This document shows, piece after piece, positions 28,378-36,749 of a stretch of DNA of 64,000 bases. The position numbers were made by a program, and so were the translations under genes. Under the pieces are notes generated by a model. The model saw only the letters and a list, made by a program, of their open reading frames with translations, was not told where the DNA came from and ran no database searches. Each line of letters begins with the position of its first letter. The stretch's first letter is position 1. Source of the stretch: Fulvivirgaceae bacterium JP3-4 (GTDB lineage: Bacteria > Bacteroidota > Bacteroidia > Cytophagales > Cyclobacteriaceae); the NCBI GenBank assembly GCA_029309925.1, contig JARKND010000001.1, positions 992,001-1,056,000 of the forward strand. Reading direction: 5' to 3'.

Positions 28378-28694
28378 AGGAAAGCGGATGTTTCTGCGTC
28401 TAGTATCACATCGTAGTGGTTGTGCGGCTCTATCCCTTTAAAACGATGGTCAATTTCGAATTGCATTATTTTTGATAGCTCGATTGAAACGAGTCTGTGG
28501 CGTACTTCATCGTTCACCAGTACACGGTTGTCTGTTACGTTAACAACTCTTACGAAATGCGGTTGCCATAATTCCCCGACCAAACGCAAATGGACACAAA
28601 CGTTTTGTCCGTTTTCGAGTATATCAATGAGGGTAGACTTCAGTTTTGTTACTGAGTATGCTGATTTTTTCACTTTCTCTTCTTCCCACCGCAT
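28374..28694 (-). CDS. Hypothetical protein (106 aa)
   Basis: From the ATG giving MRWEEEKVKKSAYSVTKLKS; the frame extends upstream to 28838 but that part looks non-coding and an AT-rich TATATTTTG promoter-like word lies ~15-25 bp upstream of 28694. The protein has a helical start and then a beta-rich segment (VCVHLRLVGELWQPHFVRVV, VTDNRVLVNDE). It could be a small barrel domain; no function assigned. Coupled to 28129-28377. Confidence 0.5.
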   Translation of the reverse strand: MRWEEEKVKKSAYSVTKLKSTLIDILENGQNVCVHLRLVGELWQPHFVRVVNVTDNRVLVNDEVRHRLVSIELSKIMQFEIDHRFKGIEPHNHYDVILDAETSAFL

Positions 28695-28908
28695 AGATAC
28701 AAATAGTTCAAAATATAAAAATCTCGTGCCAACCCTTCTCTTATAAGATAATCGGCAGATTGCCGAGACATTTCTGAAGTTATCGTATATGATAAGGCAT
28801 TTATAGTTGGCCATGTAAGGTTCAGCACGGAATAACACCGGGGTAAACAGCCAGGTAACGTATTATTGCTTCAGAATGGGGGTTAATTAGGGATTATTAC
28901 CATTCTCG

Positions 28909-28950
28909 GAGACATTCGCTGCTGGACGGGCAGTTGAATGTCTCTTTTTT
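28909..28950 (+). terminator. Intrinsic terminator without an upstream gene
   Basis: Stem GAGACATTC/GAATGTCTC enclosing an inner CTGC/GCAG stem, followed by six T. No plus-strand gene ends in the preceding 900 bp; the nearest downstream gene starts at 29025. It may end a small RNA or act as an attenuator in the leader of 29025. Confidence 0.7.
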
Positions 28951-29024
28951 ATGTTGAAACTTCGATTATCTTAAAAGATAGTCCTGGCATAAAAATTTTA
29001 CTGCTGGTTATGACATAAATTTCT

Positions 29025-29336
29025 ATGACTTCGCCAGCTACGACCACCGGGACTGCAAACGTCTCATTATCATATATCAAGCGAAATCAGCTACCTTCTT
29101 TACTTCAGAAATTGTCAAGAGTTGACGCTATATCGATAAAAATTAAACGGACAGATCGGCTGAACGAGGGAAATTTTACCACAGTCGCACGCGCTAGTTT
29201 TGCTGTTATTATTCTTCGTGATGTGGTTACGGGAGCCACCGAAATTTTACCGGATATTTCGGTTATCAGTGAATTTCAGCTGAGCGATAACTTCGATCAG
29301 TGCAAAGGCAACGTAGCCTATATCGTCATCCCATAA
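29025..29336 (+). CDS. Hypothetical protein (103 aa)
   Basis: Ser/Thr-rich start (MTSPATTTGTANVSLS), then a Lys/Arg-rich middle and hydrophobic segments (ASFAVIILRDVV). No signal peptide or recognised domain. Codon use looks normal. It is preceded by the orphan terminator at 28909-28950. Confidence 0.45.
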   Translation: MTSPATTTGTANVSLSYIKRNQLPSLLQKLSRVDAISIKIKRTDRLNEGNFTTVARASFAVIILRDVVTGATEILPDISVISEFQLSDNFDQCKGNVAYIVIP

Positions 29337-29580
29337 TACAAGAAATGCATGGTCATGGTTTAAATATTGGCTAACTACACACACCTCCCTGACCGTCTTA
29401 TAAGTCGCTCTAGCAATAGGCGGCTTATTTTTTTTGGTTTGCTGCCCATTGCGGGTTGGTGTTGGCGCTCTGATCGAAATCTGAATTGATACGTGTATTT
29501 CTGAATCCCCAAAAGACCAGCCCGTGAATCCTAAAAAAAATTGCGGGAATATTTTTATATTTAGTCTGATTCCGCGCTGG

Positions 29581-30684
29581 ATGCGATATACAATCCAATT
29601 CATCTTTTTATTTGTACTCGCTGGTGGATGCATCGAACGCTTTGAACTACCTGTCCTCAGCCTCAACCCAATCCTCGTGGTTGATGGCGCTATCACCAGC
29701 GATCCCGGACCATACAAGGTAACACTCTATCGACCTCATGTCACGAACAGGATTATTAAAATACCTGAATACGTAACACAGGCTACCGTTCAGATTTTTG
29801 ACGACCAGGGCAATAGTGAGATGCTCACAGAAACATTGAGCGGTGGCGAATATTACACGTCAGCTAATGGCATGCGTGGTACAATTGGCCGCAAGTATCA
29901 CATAAAAATTGTTACGGCAGATGGGAAAGAATATGCAACACAACCGCAGCTCATGACTGCACCCGGGAGGATTGAAAATCTCCGGTATGAACTTTGGTTG
30001 AACGCACTCAATCGTGACGATGTCTTCAAGCCCCAGCATGCTGTAAAGTTTTTGATTGACTCGAAAGGGGGCGCTGAGCAAAGTAATTTCCTGCGCTGGC
30101 GCTGGACAACTACTTACGAAATCAGGGATGCTCCCCATGAGAAAACGAGAGTGATTAACCGTTCGGGATTGACGGTACCTGATCCGCCTCCCTGCAGCGG
30201 GATGCGACCCGGGTCTAACGGCCTGGAAAGTTTCGGACCTTGCACATGTTGTACATGCTGGGTCGTGAATAACAGCTATGGCGTCCTGCTTTCAAACAAC
30301 AGGTTTTATACATCACGCGAATTTAATGATTTGCTGATGGCAACAGTTCCACTGGAGCCCCGCACCTTCGATCTGCGTTTTCACATTCGTGTCGATCAGT
30401 TGAGTCTCACGGAAGAAACTTACCAGTATTGGAAACTCGCTCATGCACAGGAGATCGGAAACGGAAGCTTGTTTGTGCCTAACGCGATTCGCATGCAGGG
30501 GAACGTGTTCAGCCTAACCAATCCGGATGAGCACGTACTCGGTGTCTTTTCGGTCGAGGGTATAACTTCCGCATCAATGTTTATTAATTCGCGCGAGCTC
30601 CCATACGAAGCGTTGATGGAAGAGCGAAAGGAATCATGTCTTACATTCCCGCGCTCCACCAATGTGAAACCGCCTTTCTGGTAG
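29581..30684 (+). CDS. DUF4249 lipoprotein
   Basis: 367 residues from MRYTIQFIFLFVLAGGCIER; the lipobox LAGGC directs lipidation and outer-membrane export. The beginning of the mature part (LPVLSLNPILVVDGAITSDP) and the body match DUF4249, a Bacteroidota family usually encoded beside a TonB-dependent receptor. No receptor is present here. An unusual Cys cluster GPCTCCTCW lies near residue 220. The frame upstream of 29581 is unlikely to be translated. Confidence 0.85.
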   Translation: MRYTIQFIFLFVLAGGCIERFELPVLSLNPILVVDGAITSDPGPYKVTLYRPHVTNRIIKIPEYVTQATVQIFDDQGNSEMLTETLSGGEYYTSANGMRGTIGRKYHIKIVTADGKEYATQPQLMTAPGRIENLRYELWLNALNRDDVFKPQHAVKFLIDSKGGAEQSNFLRWRWTTTYEIRDAPHEKTRVINRSGLTVPDPPPCSGMRPGSNGLESFGPCTCCTCWVVNNSYGVLLSNNRFYTSREFNDLLMATVPLEPRTFDLRFHIRVDQLSLTEETYQYWKLAHAQEIGNGSLFVPNAIRMQGNVFSLTNPDEHVLGVFSVEGITSASMFINSRELPYEALMEERKESCLTFPRSTNVKPPFW

Positions 30685-30961
30685 CCGAAGGCTGTTATCA
30701 TTCATGATAATATTGCTTTAGTTAAGCACGGTTGAACATGCTGTTCCTTATGTCAATCGTGAGTATTTACATTGATTTCATCGGTTTTGAAAATTGAAAA
30801 TAAAAGCGGGCAGGAGGCGTAGGTAATGCCTGCATATTTCAGTACCTTCATTTAAGCAAACCATTTACCTCTACTTCCCAACAACACTCACTGAAGTTCT
30901 TCTAGGTGGTACGTCCCGCTGAATGGCCTTGAGGCCAATGTCGAATTTAAGCCACCTGGAT

Positions 30962-31636
30962 ATGAATGGGCGCACCAGACCTGCCTTATTTTTAATCATT
31001 GATGACGACTCTGACGATCGCGAGATTTTTGTGTCAGCAATCAGGGACGTGGCCCCGGATACCGTGTGCAATCAATGTGCTGACCCCGAACAATTTCTTC
31101 TGCATTCATCGAAGGAACCCGCGCCAGATGTGATCTTCGTTGACATCAATATGCCAAAGATGGATGGCTTCCAGTTCATCGCGGAGGCAAGCAAGAACGG
31201 AATATTAAACCATAGCAAGGTTGTGATGTATTCCACGTCACGCAGTTCTGCCGACTTGAACAAAGCAAAAGCATTAGGCGCGCATAGCTTCATTACAAAA
31301 ACCAACACGTATCCTGAACTCTGTGAGCAACTTAAAAAATGTCTGTCATCGATTACCGTTGGCGGTGAACACAAGGTACAACATATCTCGGACGCAATCG
31401 CGCAAGTGTTAGTGGCGCGCGGGGAATACAAAACTATCAACGAAGCAAAGTCTGCGCTGTATGATACGTTTTGTAAATCTTTTCCCAAATGGAGCTATGA
31501 TGAATGGGACGAAGGCCTCTCCGATCAGGCCTTTGCTATTCTTACGAGAACGTTGTCAAAAATTCCACTCACCGAACTGAAGATATTAATTCTTGATTTG
31601 ATCCCTGTAGTGCGGAAATTGAGGTCGTGGCGATGA
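30962..31636 (+). CDS. Receiver protein 3 with C-terminal extension
   Basis: 224 residues from MNGRTRPALFLIIDDDSDD; in-frame ATGs at 30923 and 30938 are possible. Receiver domain at ~8-128: Asp61 in FVDINMPKMDG, STS, and TKTNT (Thr instead of the usual Pro after Lys). The remaining ~95 residues (from about 135, VQHISDAIAQVLVARGEYK) form a helical domain that I do not recognise and that is not a known DNA-binding domain. The stop overlaps the start of the small helical protein gene at 31627. Confidence 0.88.
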   Translation: MNGRTRPALFLIIDDDSDDREIFVSAIRDVAPDTVCNQCADPEQFLLHSSKEPAPDVIFVDINMPKMDGFQFIAEASKNGILNHSKVVMYSTSRSSADLNKAKALGAHSFITKTNTYPELCEQLKKCLSSITVGGEHKVQHISDAIAQVLVARGEYKTINEAKSALYDTFCKSFPKWSYDEWDEGLSDQAFAILTRTLSKIPLTELKILILDLIPVVRKLRSWR

Positions 31637-31878
31637 CGCGGTTACCCATGCAATCACCGGAAGAAAAAACAATCATTGCGCTCAAACAAAGCAACGAGGT
31701 GATTATGCAGGTGAAGCAGTCGAGGAATTCGCAGGATGCGCTGATCCATCGGTCCCTCGAAGAGATAGCCGACTCGCGAGATGCAATAATGAAGGCAAAC
31801 GCTGCACTGGATCGCTCGCGTTCATTTCAGAAGTTATGGACCGCCTTGTCATTCCTGGTTGCCGGTATCACAGTATAA
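31627..31878 (+). CDS. Small helical protein B, paralogue of 27797
   Basis: 83 residues; overlaps the end of receiver 3 by 10 bp, so the two are translationally coupled. The centre (IALKQSNEVIMQVKQSRNSQ onwards) is ~40% identical to the 27797 protein over 47 residues. The C-terminus (LWTALSFLVAGITV) is hydrophobic and might be a short membrane tail, absent from the paralogue. Starts at the second or third Met (MTRLP, MQSPEE) are also possible. Confidence 0.7.
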   Translation: MAMTRLPMQSPEEKTIIALKQSNEVIMQVKQSRNSQDALIHRSLEEIADSRDAIMKANAALDRSRSFQKLWTALSFLVAGITV

Positions 31879-32090
31879 CTTTTCGTTATTTTGTGATCTG
31901 ATTGAAAGCTGCGTCACTATTTCTATTGCAGGAAACACGTGTCATTCAGGAACAAATTTGCTGGCCTTTAATAGTATGCTGTCTGGCTGCCCGTAGCTTT
32001 CACCTCACACCACCGACAATCGTAATTCTTAAATTGCAGCACTCTGACCGATCGGTTACTTTTTACGCCCGTAATCGAATCAAGTCCGCA

Positions 32091-32585
32091 ATGAAGCAAA
32101 AGCAACTCATTATTTCATGCCTCGGCTGGCTCGTGGTGCAATTCGTTTCCAGCCGGTTTATTCTTGACTATAGCTTCAACCAGAGTCTCTTCAACTCACT
32201 TTTTTCTACGGGCTTCTTCGCGTTTGTTGCGTTCTACCTGATACCGAAATTGGCGAAACGTGAAGAAAAGAAACTTGAGAGATCGCTACCGTCTCTGCAG
32301 CTTATACCAGGCGAAATTGTACTGCTGGCCGCTCCCGCCAACAGCTGGAACGGAGTTGAAAGCATTGCGGGGAAACTTACACTCACCGACAAGCGCCTTA
32401 TTTTTCGATCCCTAAAGTCGGATAAGGTTCAGGATTTCGACCACGCATCAATCGCTTCTGTTAATCCGCATCCAAAACTGGAAAGAGGGATTGAACTCAC
32501 ATCAGCCGAGAATACCCGTTATATTTTCCTTGTCCATCCGCGCAGGCACTGGATCAAACTGCTTAATGACAGGGTTATTGCATAA
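32091..32585 (+). CDS. Membrane protein with GRAM/PH-like domain
   Basis: 165 residues from MKQKQLIISCLGWLVVQFVS; the longer frame from 31902 looks non-coding before this Met. Two membrane helices at ~5-60, then a PH-like region: LIPGEIVLLAAPANSWNGVE, IAGKLTLTDKRLIFRSLKSD, which resembles GRAM/PH-like bacterial domains of membrane proteins. Function unknown. An ACCGATCGGT palindrome lies 35 bp upstream of the ATG. The 212-bp stretch 31879-32090 is otherwise featureless. Confidence 0.65.
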   Translation: MKQKQLIISCLGWLVVQFVSSRFILDYSFNQSLFNSLFSTGFFAFVAFYLIPKLAKREEKKLERSLPSLQLIPGEIVLLAAPANSWNGVESIAGKLTLTDKRLIFRSLKSDKVQDFDHASIASVNPHPKLERGIELTSAENTRYIFLVHPRRHWIKLLNDRVIA

Positions 32586-32722
32586 CCATAAGCTAGTTGT
32601 TGCATGTAGTGTTCACTAACGCACCTCACATTAGCCTTGCGCTGAGAAATTTTTTGTCCTTCCGGCATCCGCTCAATCTCTGTCGAAAAGTTTCTATCTT
32701 GCTATGAATCTCACTGGCCAAA

Positions 32723-34075
32723 ATGATGACGACAGCAACAAAGCTCAACGATCCTAAAACTGTTCGCGCCTGGACCATGTACGACTGGGCTAACTCCGTG
32801 TACTCACTGGTCATCATCACGGCAATTTTTCCAATATATTACAAAGCAGTCGCAGTTGACAACGGAAGTGATGTCATCAATTTCCTGGGCTATCAAATCC
32901 AGAATTCAAATTTGTATTCATACGCCTTGTCGCTGTCGTTTCTGATTGTGGCTGCAATCCTGCCGTTGCTATCTGGTGCGGCCGACTATACCGGCAACAA
33001 AAAAGTTTTCATGAAAGCCTTTGCCTGGACGGGCAGCATTGCATGTATGGGTTTGTTTTTCTTCACTGACCTTGAAACCGTTCCGCTTGCAATCTTCCTC
33101 TCGATCATCGCCAGTATCGGTTATTCAGGAAGCCTTGTCTTTTACGATGCGTTTCTTCCCGAGATCGTAACTTCAGACCGATATGATGCGACCAGCGCGA
33201 AGGGATATTCAATGGGCTACTATGGCAGCGTTCTGCTGATGGTGATATGCCTTGTTCTGATTCTTGGTCACGAAACCTTCGGCATTACCAGTGGTCTTGC
33301 TTCGCGCATTTCATTCGTGCTGGTGGGCTTGTGGTGGATGGGATTTTCGCTGATTCCCCTTCGGAGACTTCCCGACAATCCTTATAACCGAAAACCTTCC
33401 AACGACATCTGGGCAAAGGGCTATCAGGAAATTGCGAAAGTGTGGAGAAGCCTGAAGGAGCAACGCGATCTGAAAAAATTCCTGCTTGCCTTTTTCTTCT
33501 GGAACATGGGCGTGCAGACTGTGATGTATCTCGCAACCTTGTTCGGAACTGATGTTCTGCAATTGAAAGATGACACGCTCATTCCCACGGTTGTTGCCAT
33601 TCAGCTGCTAGGTGCAGTGGGAGCCTGGGCCTTTTCGCGGCTCTCCATGCGCAGCGGAAATCGTTTCGCACTCATGACAATGATCACCATCTGGATCGGC
33701 ATTTGTGTCACCGCTTACTTCATTACGACCGCCCTACATTTTTATATTATTGCTGCCGTTGTGGGGCTTGTGATGGGTGGCATCCAGTCGTTGTCCCGGG
33801 CAACCTATTCGAAGCTCATCCCTGAGAATACGATCGATCACGCCTCGTACTTCAGCTTTTACGATGTGACGTACAACCTCTCGATCGTGTTCGGAACGTT
33901 TTCATACGGCTTTATCAATCAGCTTACAGGAAGCATGCGCAACAGCGCGCTGGCGCTGGGTGTATATTTTGTAATCGGAATGATCGTGTTACTTACTGTA
34001 AAGTCTTCCAACCTGCTCGGAAAAAAAAACGAAGTTGAAGAAGAAGTGCTCAGTACCGAAGATGTTTTACAGTAA
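32723..34075 (+). CDS. UMF1-family MFS transporter
   Basis: 450 residues, about 12 membrane helices. The N-terminal motif VRAWTMYDWANSVYSLVIIT and the later MGGIQSLSRATYSKLIPE are typical of the UMF1 (Atg22-like) family of MFS permeases. Substrate unknown; yeast Atg22 exports amino acids. The Glu-rich tail is cytoplasmic. The 3' end overlaps the AMP nucleosidase gene by 26 bp in convergent orientation. Confidence 0.9.
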   Translation: MMTTATKLNDPKTVRAWTMYDWANSVYSLVIITAIFPIYYKAVAVDNGSDVINFLGYQIQNSNLYSYALSLSFLIVAAILPLLSGAADYTGNKKVFMKAFAWTGSIACMGLFFFTDLETVPLAIFLSIIASIGYSGSLVFYDAFLPEIVTSDRYDATSAKGYSMGYYGSVLLMVICLVLILGHETFGITSGLASRISFVLVGLWWMGFSLIPLRRLPDNPYNRKPSNDIWAKGYQEIAKVWRSLKEQRDLKKFLLAFFFWNMGVQTVMYLATLFGTDVLQLKDDTLIPTVVAIQLLGAVGAWAFSRLSMRSGNRFALMTMITIWIGICVTAYFITTALHFYIIAAVVGLVMGGIQSLSRATYSKLIPENTIDHASYFSFYDVTYNLSIVFGTFSYGFINQLTGSMRNSALALGVYFVIGMIVLLTVKSSNLLGKKNEVEEEVLSTEDVLQ

Positions 34076-34820
34076 GCCCCTGGTTGATCAATTGCTTCAG
34101 TGAGTCGATACCGATCTTGAGGTGGCGCTCAACAAATTTCGCTGTCACCGACATGTCGCTCTTCTCAGTTTTCACGCCTTCAGGTACCATCGGCTGATCC
34201 GAGACGAGCAGCAATGCACCTGTTGGAATTTTATTATGGAAAGCAGTAGAGAAGATTGTAGCTGTTTCCATATCAATGGCCTGTGCGCGGATCTTGCGCA
34301 GATATTCTTTGAAGTTTTCGTCCCATTCCCATACGCGCCTGTTAGTCGTGTACACCGTTCCTGTCCAATAGTCGTGACCGAGGTCGCGAATGGTTGTTGA
34401 AATTGCTTTCTGTAGTGCGAAGGCAGGAAGGGCAGGCACCTCAGGTGGGAAATAATCATTCGATGTTCCTTCTCCGCGGATCGCAGCGATCGGAAGGATC
34501 AGATCGCCAAGTCCGTTTTTCTTTTTAAGTCCTCCGCATTTTCCCAGGAACAAAGCAGCTTTCGGATTGATCGCGCTCAGGCAGTCCATCACCATGGCTG
34601 CGTTGGGACTTCCCATTCCAAAGTTGATGATCGTGATACCGCCTGCGGTTGCGTTGCGCATGGGTTTGTCGAGTCCGATCACCGGAACGTTATGGATTTC
34701 TGCGAACATCTTCACATAGTTGTCGAAGTTGGTGAGCAGGATGTATTGTCCGAATTGGTCAAGGGGTTGGCCGGTGTAGCGGGGGAGCCAATTCTCAACG
34801 ATTTCCTTTTTGGTTTTCAT
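34050..34820 (-). CDS. amn: AMP nucleosidase
   Basis: 256 residues of the nucleoside phosphorylase superfamily. ATAGGITIINFGMGSPNAAM (phosphate/ribose-binding), FLGKCGGLKKKNGLGDLILP and the catalytic AIDMETATIFSTA match the shorter Bacteroidota AMP nucleosidases, which cleave AMP to adenine and ribose 5-phosphate. It lacks the N-terminal domain of the E. coli enzyme, as is usual in this phylum. Divergent from the gene at 34849. Confidence 0.88.
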   Translation of the reverse strand: MKTKKEIVENWLPRYTGQPLDQFGQYILLTNFDNYVKMFAEIHNVPVIGLDKPMRNATAGGITIINFGMGSPNAAMVMDCLSAINPKAALFLGKCGGLKKKNGLGDLILPIAAIRGEGTSNDYFPPEVPALPAFALQKAISTTIRDLGHDYWTGTVYTTNRRVWEWDENFKEYLRKIRAQAIDMETATIFSTAFHNKIPTGALLLVSDQPMVPEGVKTEKSDMSVTAKFVERHLKIGIDSLKQLINQGLTVKHLRY

Positions 34821-34848
34821 TGTCTAAAACATTGTAATTTGTCGGCTT

Positions 34849-35292
34849 ATGGTTAAGCTCAACCTGCCGGAATACGACTGCAAGCTTAAGAAAGCAGAGG
34901 GAAAAGTATGGATTTTTGACGTGATCCGGAAAAAATATATTGTTCTGACGCCAGAAGAATGGGTGCGGCAACATTTTATTAACTACCTGGTCATCGAAAA
35001 AAAATATCCGAAGGCGCTCATCCGGGTGGAAGGTGGATTGAACTACAACCAGCTTCAGAAACGCAGCGACATTGTGGTGTTCGGACGTGACGGCAATCCC
35101 TGGATGATTGTTGAGTGCAAATCGCCTATGCTGGCATTATCCGCTACAACCCTACAACAGGTTTCTGCATATAATGCTTCGTTGAAAGCAAAATTCATTT
35201 CTGTTACGAATGGAATGGTGCATTATTGTGCGTTAACAGACTGGAGTTCGGGAAAAACTACCGTCCTGGCAGACTTGCCCGAATTTGCCTGA
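34849..35292 (+). CDS. HsdR-N-like PD-(D/E)XK nuclease-fold protein
   Basis: 147 residues corresponding to the type I restriction enzyme R subunit N-terminal-like domain (HSDR_N_2). The nuclease core residues are visible as RSDIVVFGRDGNPWMIVECK, i.e. D-x(n)-ExK. No helicase, HsdM or HsdS is present, and this free-standing form is widespread in Bacteroidota, so a restriction role should not be assumed. Confidence 0.85.
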   Translation: MVKLNLPEYDCKLKKAEGKVWIFDVIRKKYIVLTPEEWVRQHFINYLVIEKKYPKALIRVEGGLNYNQLQKRSDIVVFGRDGNPWMIVECKSPMLALSATTLQQVSAYNASLKAKFISVTNGMVHYCALTDWSSGKTTVLADLPEFA

Positions 35293-35312
35293 CACGGCAA
35301 CCTTAGTACCGA

Positions 35313-36749
35313 TTACCGTAAACGTCTGACAACCCTGAATAAACGCCCGGGCAGTTCATTTACAACAATGTAATACATTCCAGGACTTAATTCCCTGAGG
35401 TCAAATTCATATTTGCCGGAATTCATTTCCCGGATTGTGACGTTGCTGCATTTCCGCCCTGAAACATCGACAATTGAAAAAGTTCTTTCATCGGCCGTTT
35501 CTAGTTGTAATGTCACGAATGCATCGGTTGGATTCGGATATAGCGTTGTGCGTGTCTCTCTTTCAATCACGGATGATACCAGTTGGACAACTTGTTCTCG
35601 TAAGACGGGTTCCGCTCGAAGGTAATTCTGGTTTCCTTCCTGAACAGCCCTTATTGTTACTGTTCCTGGTCCTTTGATCGTGGCAGTAGTACCGGAAATC
35701 GAAATAATATTCGAATTATCACTTTCGAAAGTGACACCCAGGCCAGACGTTGCATGCGCCTCGAGCACAAATTCCCGATCCATTGTATTTTTCGATTCGA
35801 GCGCATTAAACGTAATTGTTTGCGATGCCTTCCTGATGACAATTTGTTGCGATGATTGCGCTTCAGAATAGTTTTCGTTACCATCTTGTTGGGCAATAAG
35901 TGTCAAATCCCCGGCTCCAAGAATGGTTATTTGGTTGTCGCTAACAGTCGCAATCGATACATCGTTGCTGATGAATGAAACGGGAAGTCCTGATGAAGCG
36001 GCCGCGTGGATTTTTAAAGGTGCGTCCCCATAGGTGAGCGTTTGAATGCTTGAGAATGAAATTTCCTGCGTTGCTTTATTGATGATAAAATCCTGAGTTG
36101 CTATAGCAGGATTGTAATTCGCGTTCCCAGCCTGCGTTGCGGTGATCGTTACCGATCCCGCCTTTAATATTTCGACTTCATTACCTGTAACCTTGGCCAC
36201 GGCCGGGTTGGCGGTGCTGTAATCAATGTGAAGACCGGAAGTTGCAATTGCATTGAGTTTGAACTGAGCATCGCCAAATGATTTCGACCCGATCTTTTCG
36301 AATTGTATCTGCTGTTCTGCTTTTTTAACAGTGAGCGTTCGTTGAACTGAGGCAGATTTATAATTGCTATTGCCTGGCTGTGCAGCGGTAAAGGTGGTGA
36401 CACCAGCCCCGACAATCGTCACTTGATTGCCGCTCACAGTTGCGACAGCAGGGTTACTGCTCTCGAGCGCGAGGGGCAACCCGGAGTCGCTTGCAGCGTT
36501 GAGCAGAAAGTCACTTTCTCCAAACGTCTTTTCTGAAATAGCATCAAACAGAATTTGCTGATTGGCTTTCTCTACAGTCAGCAATCGTTGCACCGGGCTT
36601 GCTGGATTGAAATTAACATCGCCAGCCTGTGAAGCTGTGATAATAGTGGTGCCTGCCCCGACAATCTCAATCACATTTCCACTAACAGTGGCTACCGTTA
36701 AATCACTGGATTCAAAAGTCACAGGAAGGTTTGCACTTGTTGAGGCCAC
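35313..36749 (-). CDS. T9SS cargo protein, C-terminal part after frameshift
   Basis: 478 residues from the first Met; the open frame actually continues upstream to ~36932, where it meets the end of 36884-41638 in another frame. It holds the end of repeat 5, repeats 6-9 of the ~80-residue beta-sandwich repeats (QxITF...KTFGD...SSGLPVxFES), then a type A T9SS sorting tail (~75 residues: YPNPTDAFVTLQLET, LSPGMYYIVV, ending RLFRVVRRLR). No own signal peptide: this is not an independent gene but the distal part of the protein starting at 41638. Confidence 0.85.
   Translation of the reverse strand: MASTSANLPVTFESSDLTVATVSGNVIEIVGAGTTIITASQAGDVNFNPASPVQRLLTVEKANQQILFDAISEKTFGESDFLLNAASDSGLPLALESSNPAVATVSGNQVTIVGAGVTTFTAAQPGNSNYKSASVQRTLTVKKAEQQIQFEKIGSKSFGDAQFKLNAIATSGLHIDYSTANPAVAKVTGNEVEILKAGSVTITATQAGNANYNPAIATQDFIINKATQEISFSSIQTLTYGDAPLKIHAAASSGLPVSFISNDVSIATVSDNQITILGAGDLTLIAQQDGNENYSEAQSSQQIVIRKASQTITFNALESKNTMDREFVLEAHATSGLGVTFESDNSNIISISGTTATIKGPGTVTIRAVQEGNQNYLRAEPVLREQVVQLVSSVIERETRTTLYPNPTDAFVTLQLETADERTFSIVDVSGRKCSNVTIREMNSGKYEFDLRELSPGMYYIVVNELPGRLFRVVRRLR

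Noticed and set aside
34849-35292. Type I restriction system
   Set aside because: Only an HsdR-N-like domain of 147 residues; no helicase, HsdM or HsdS.
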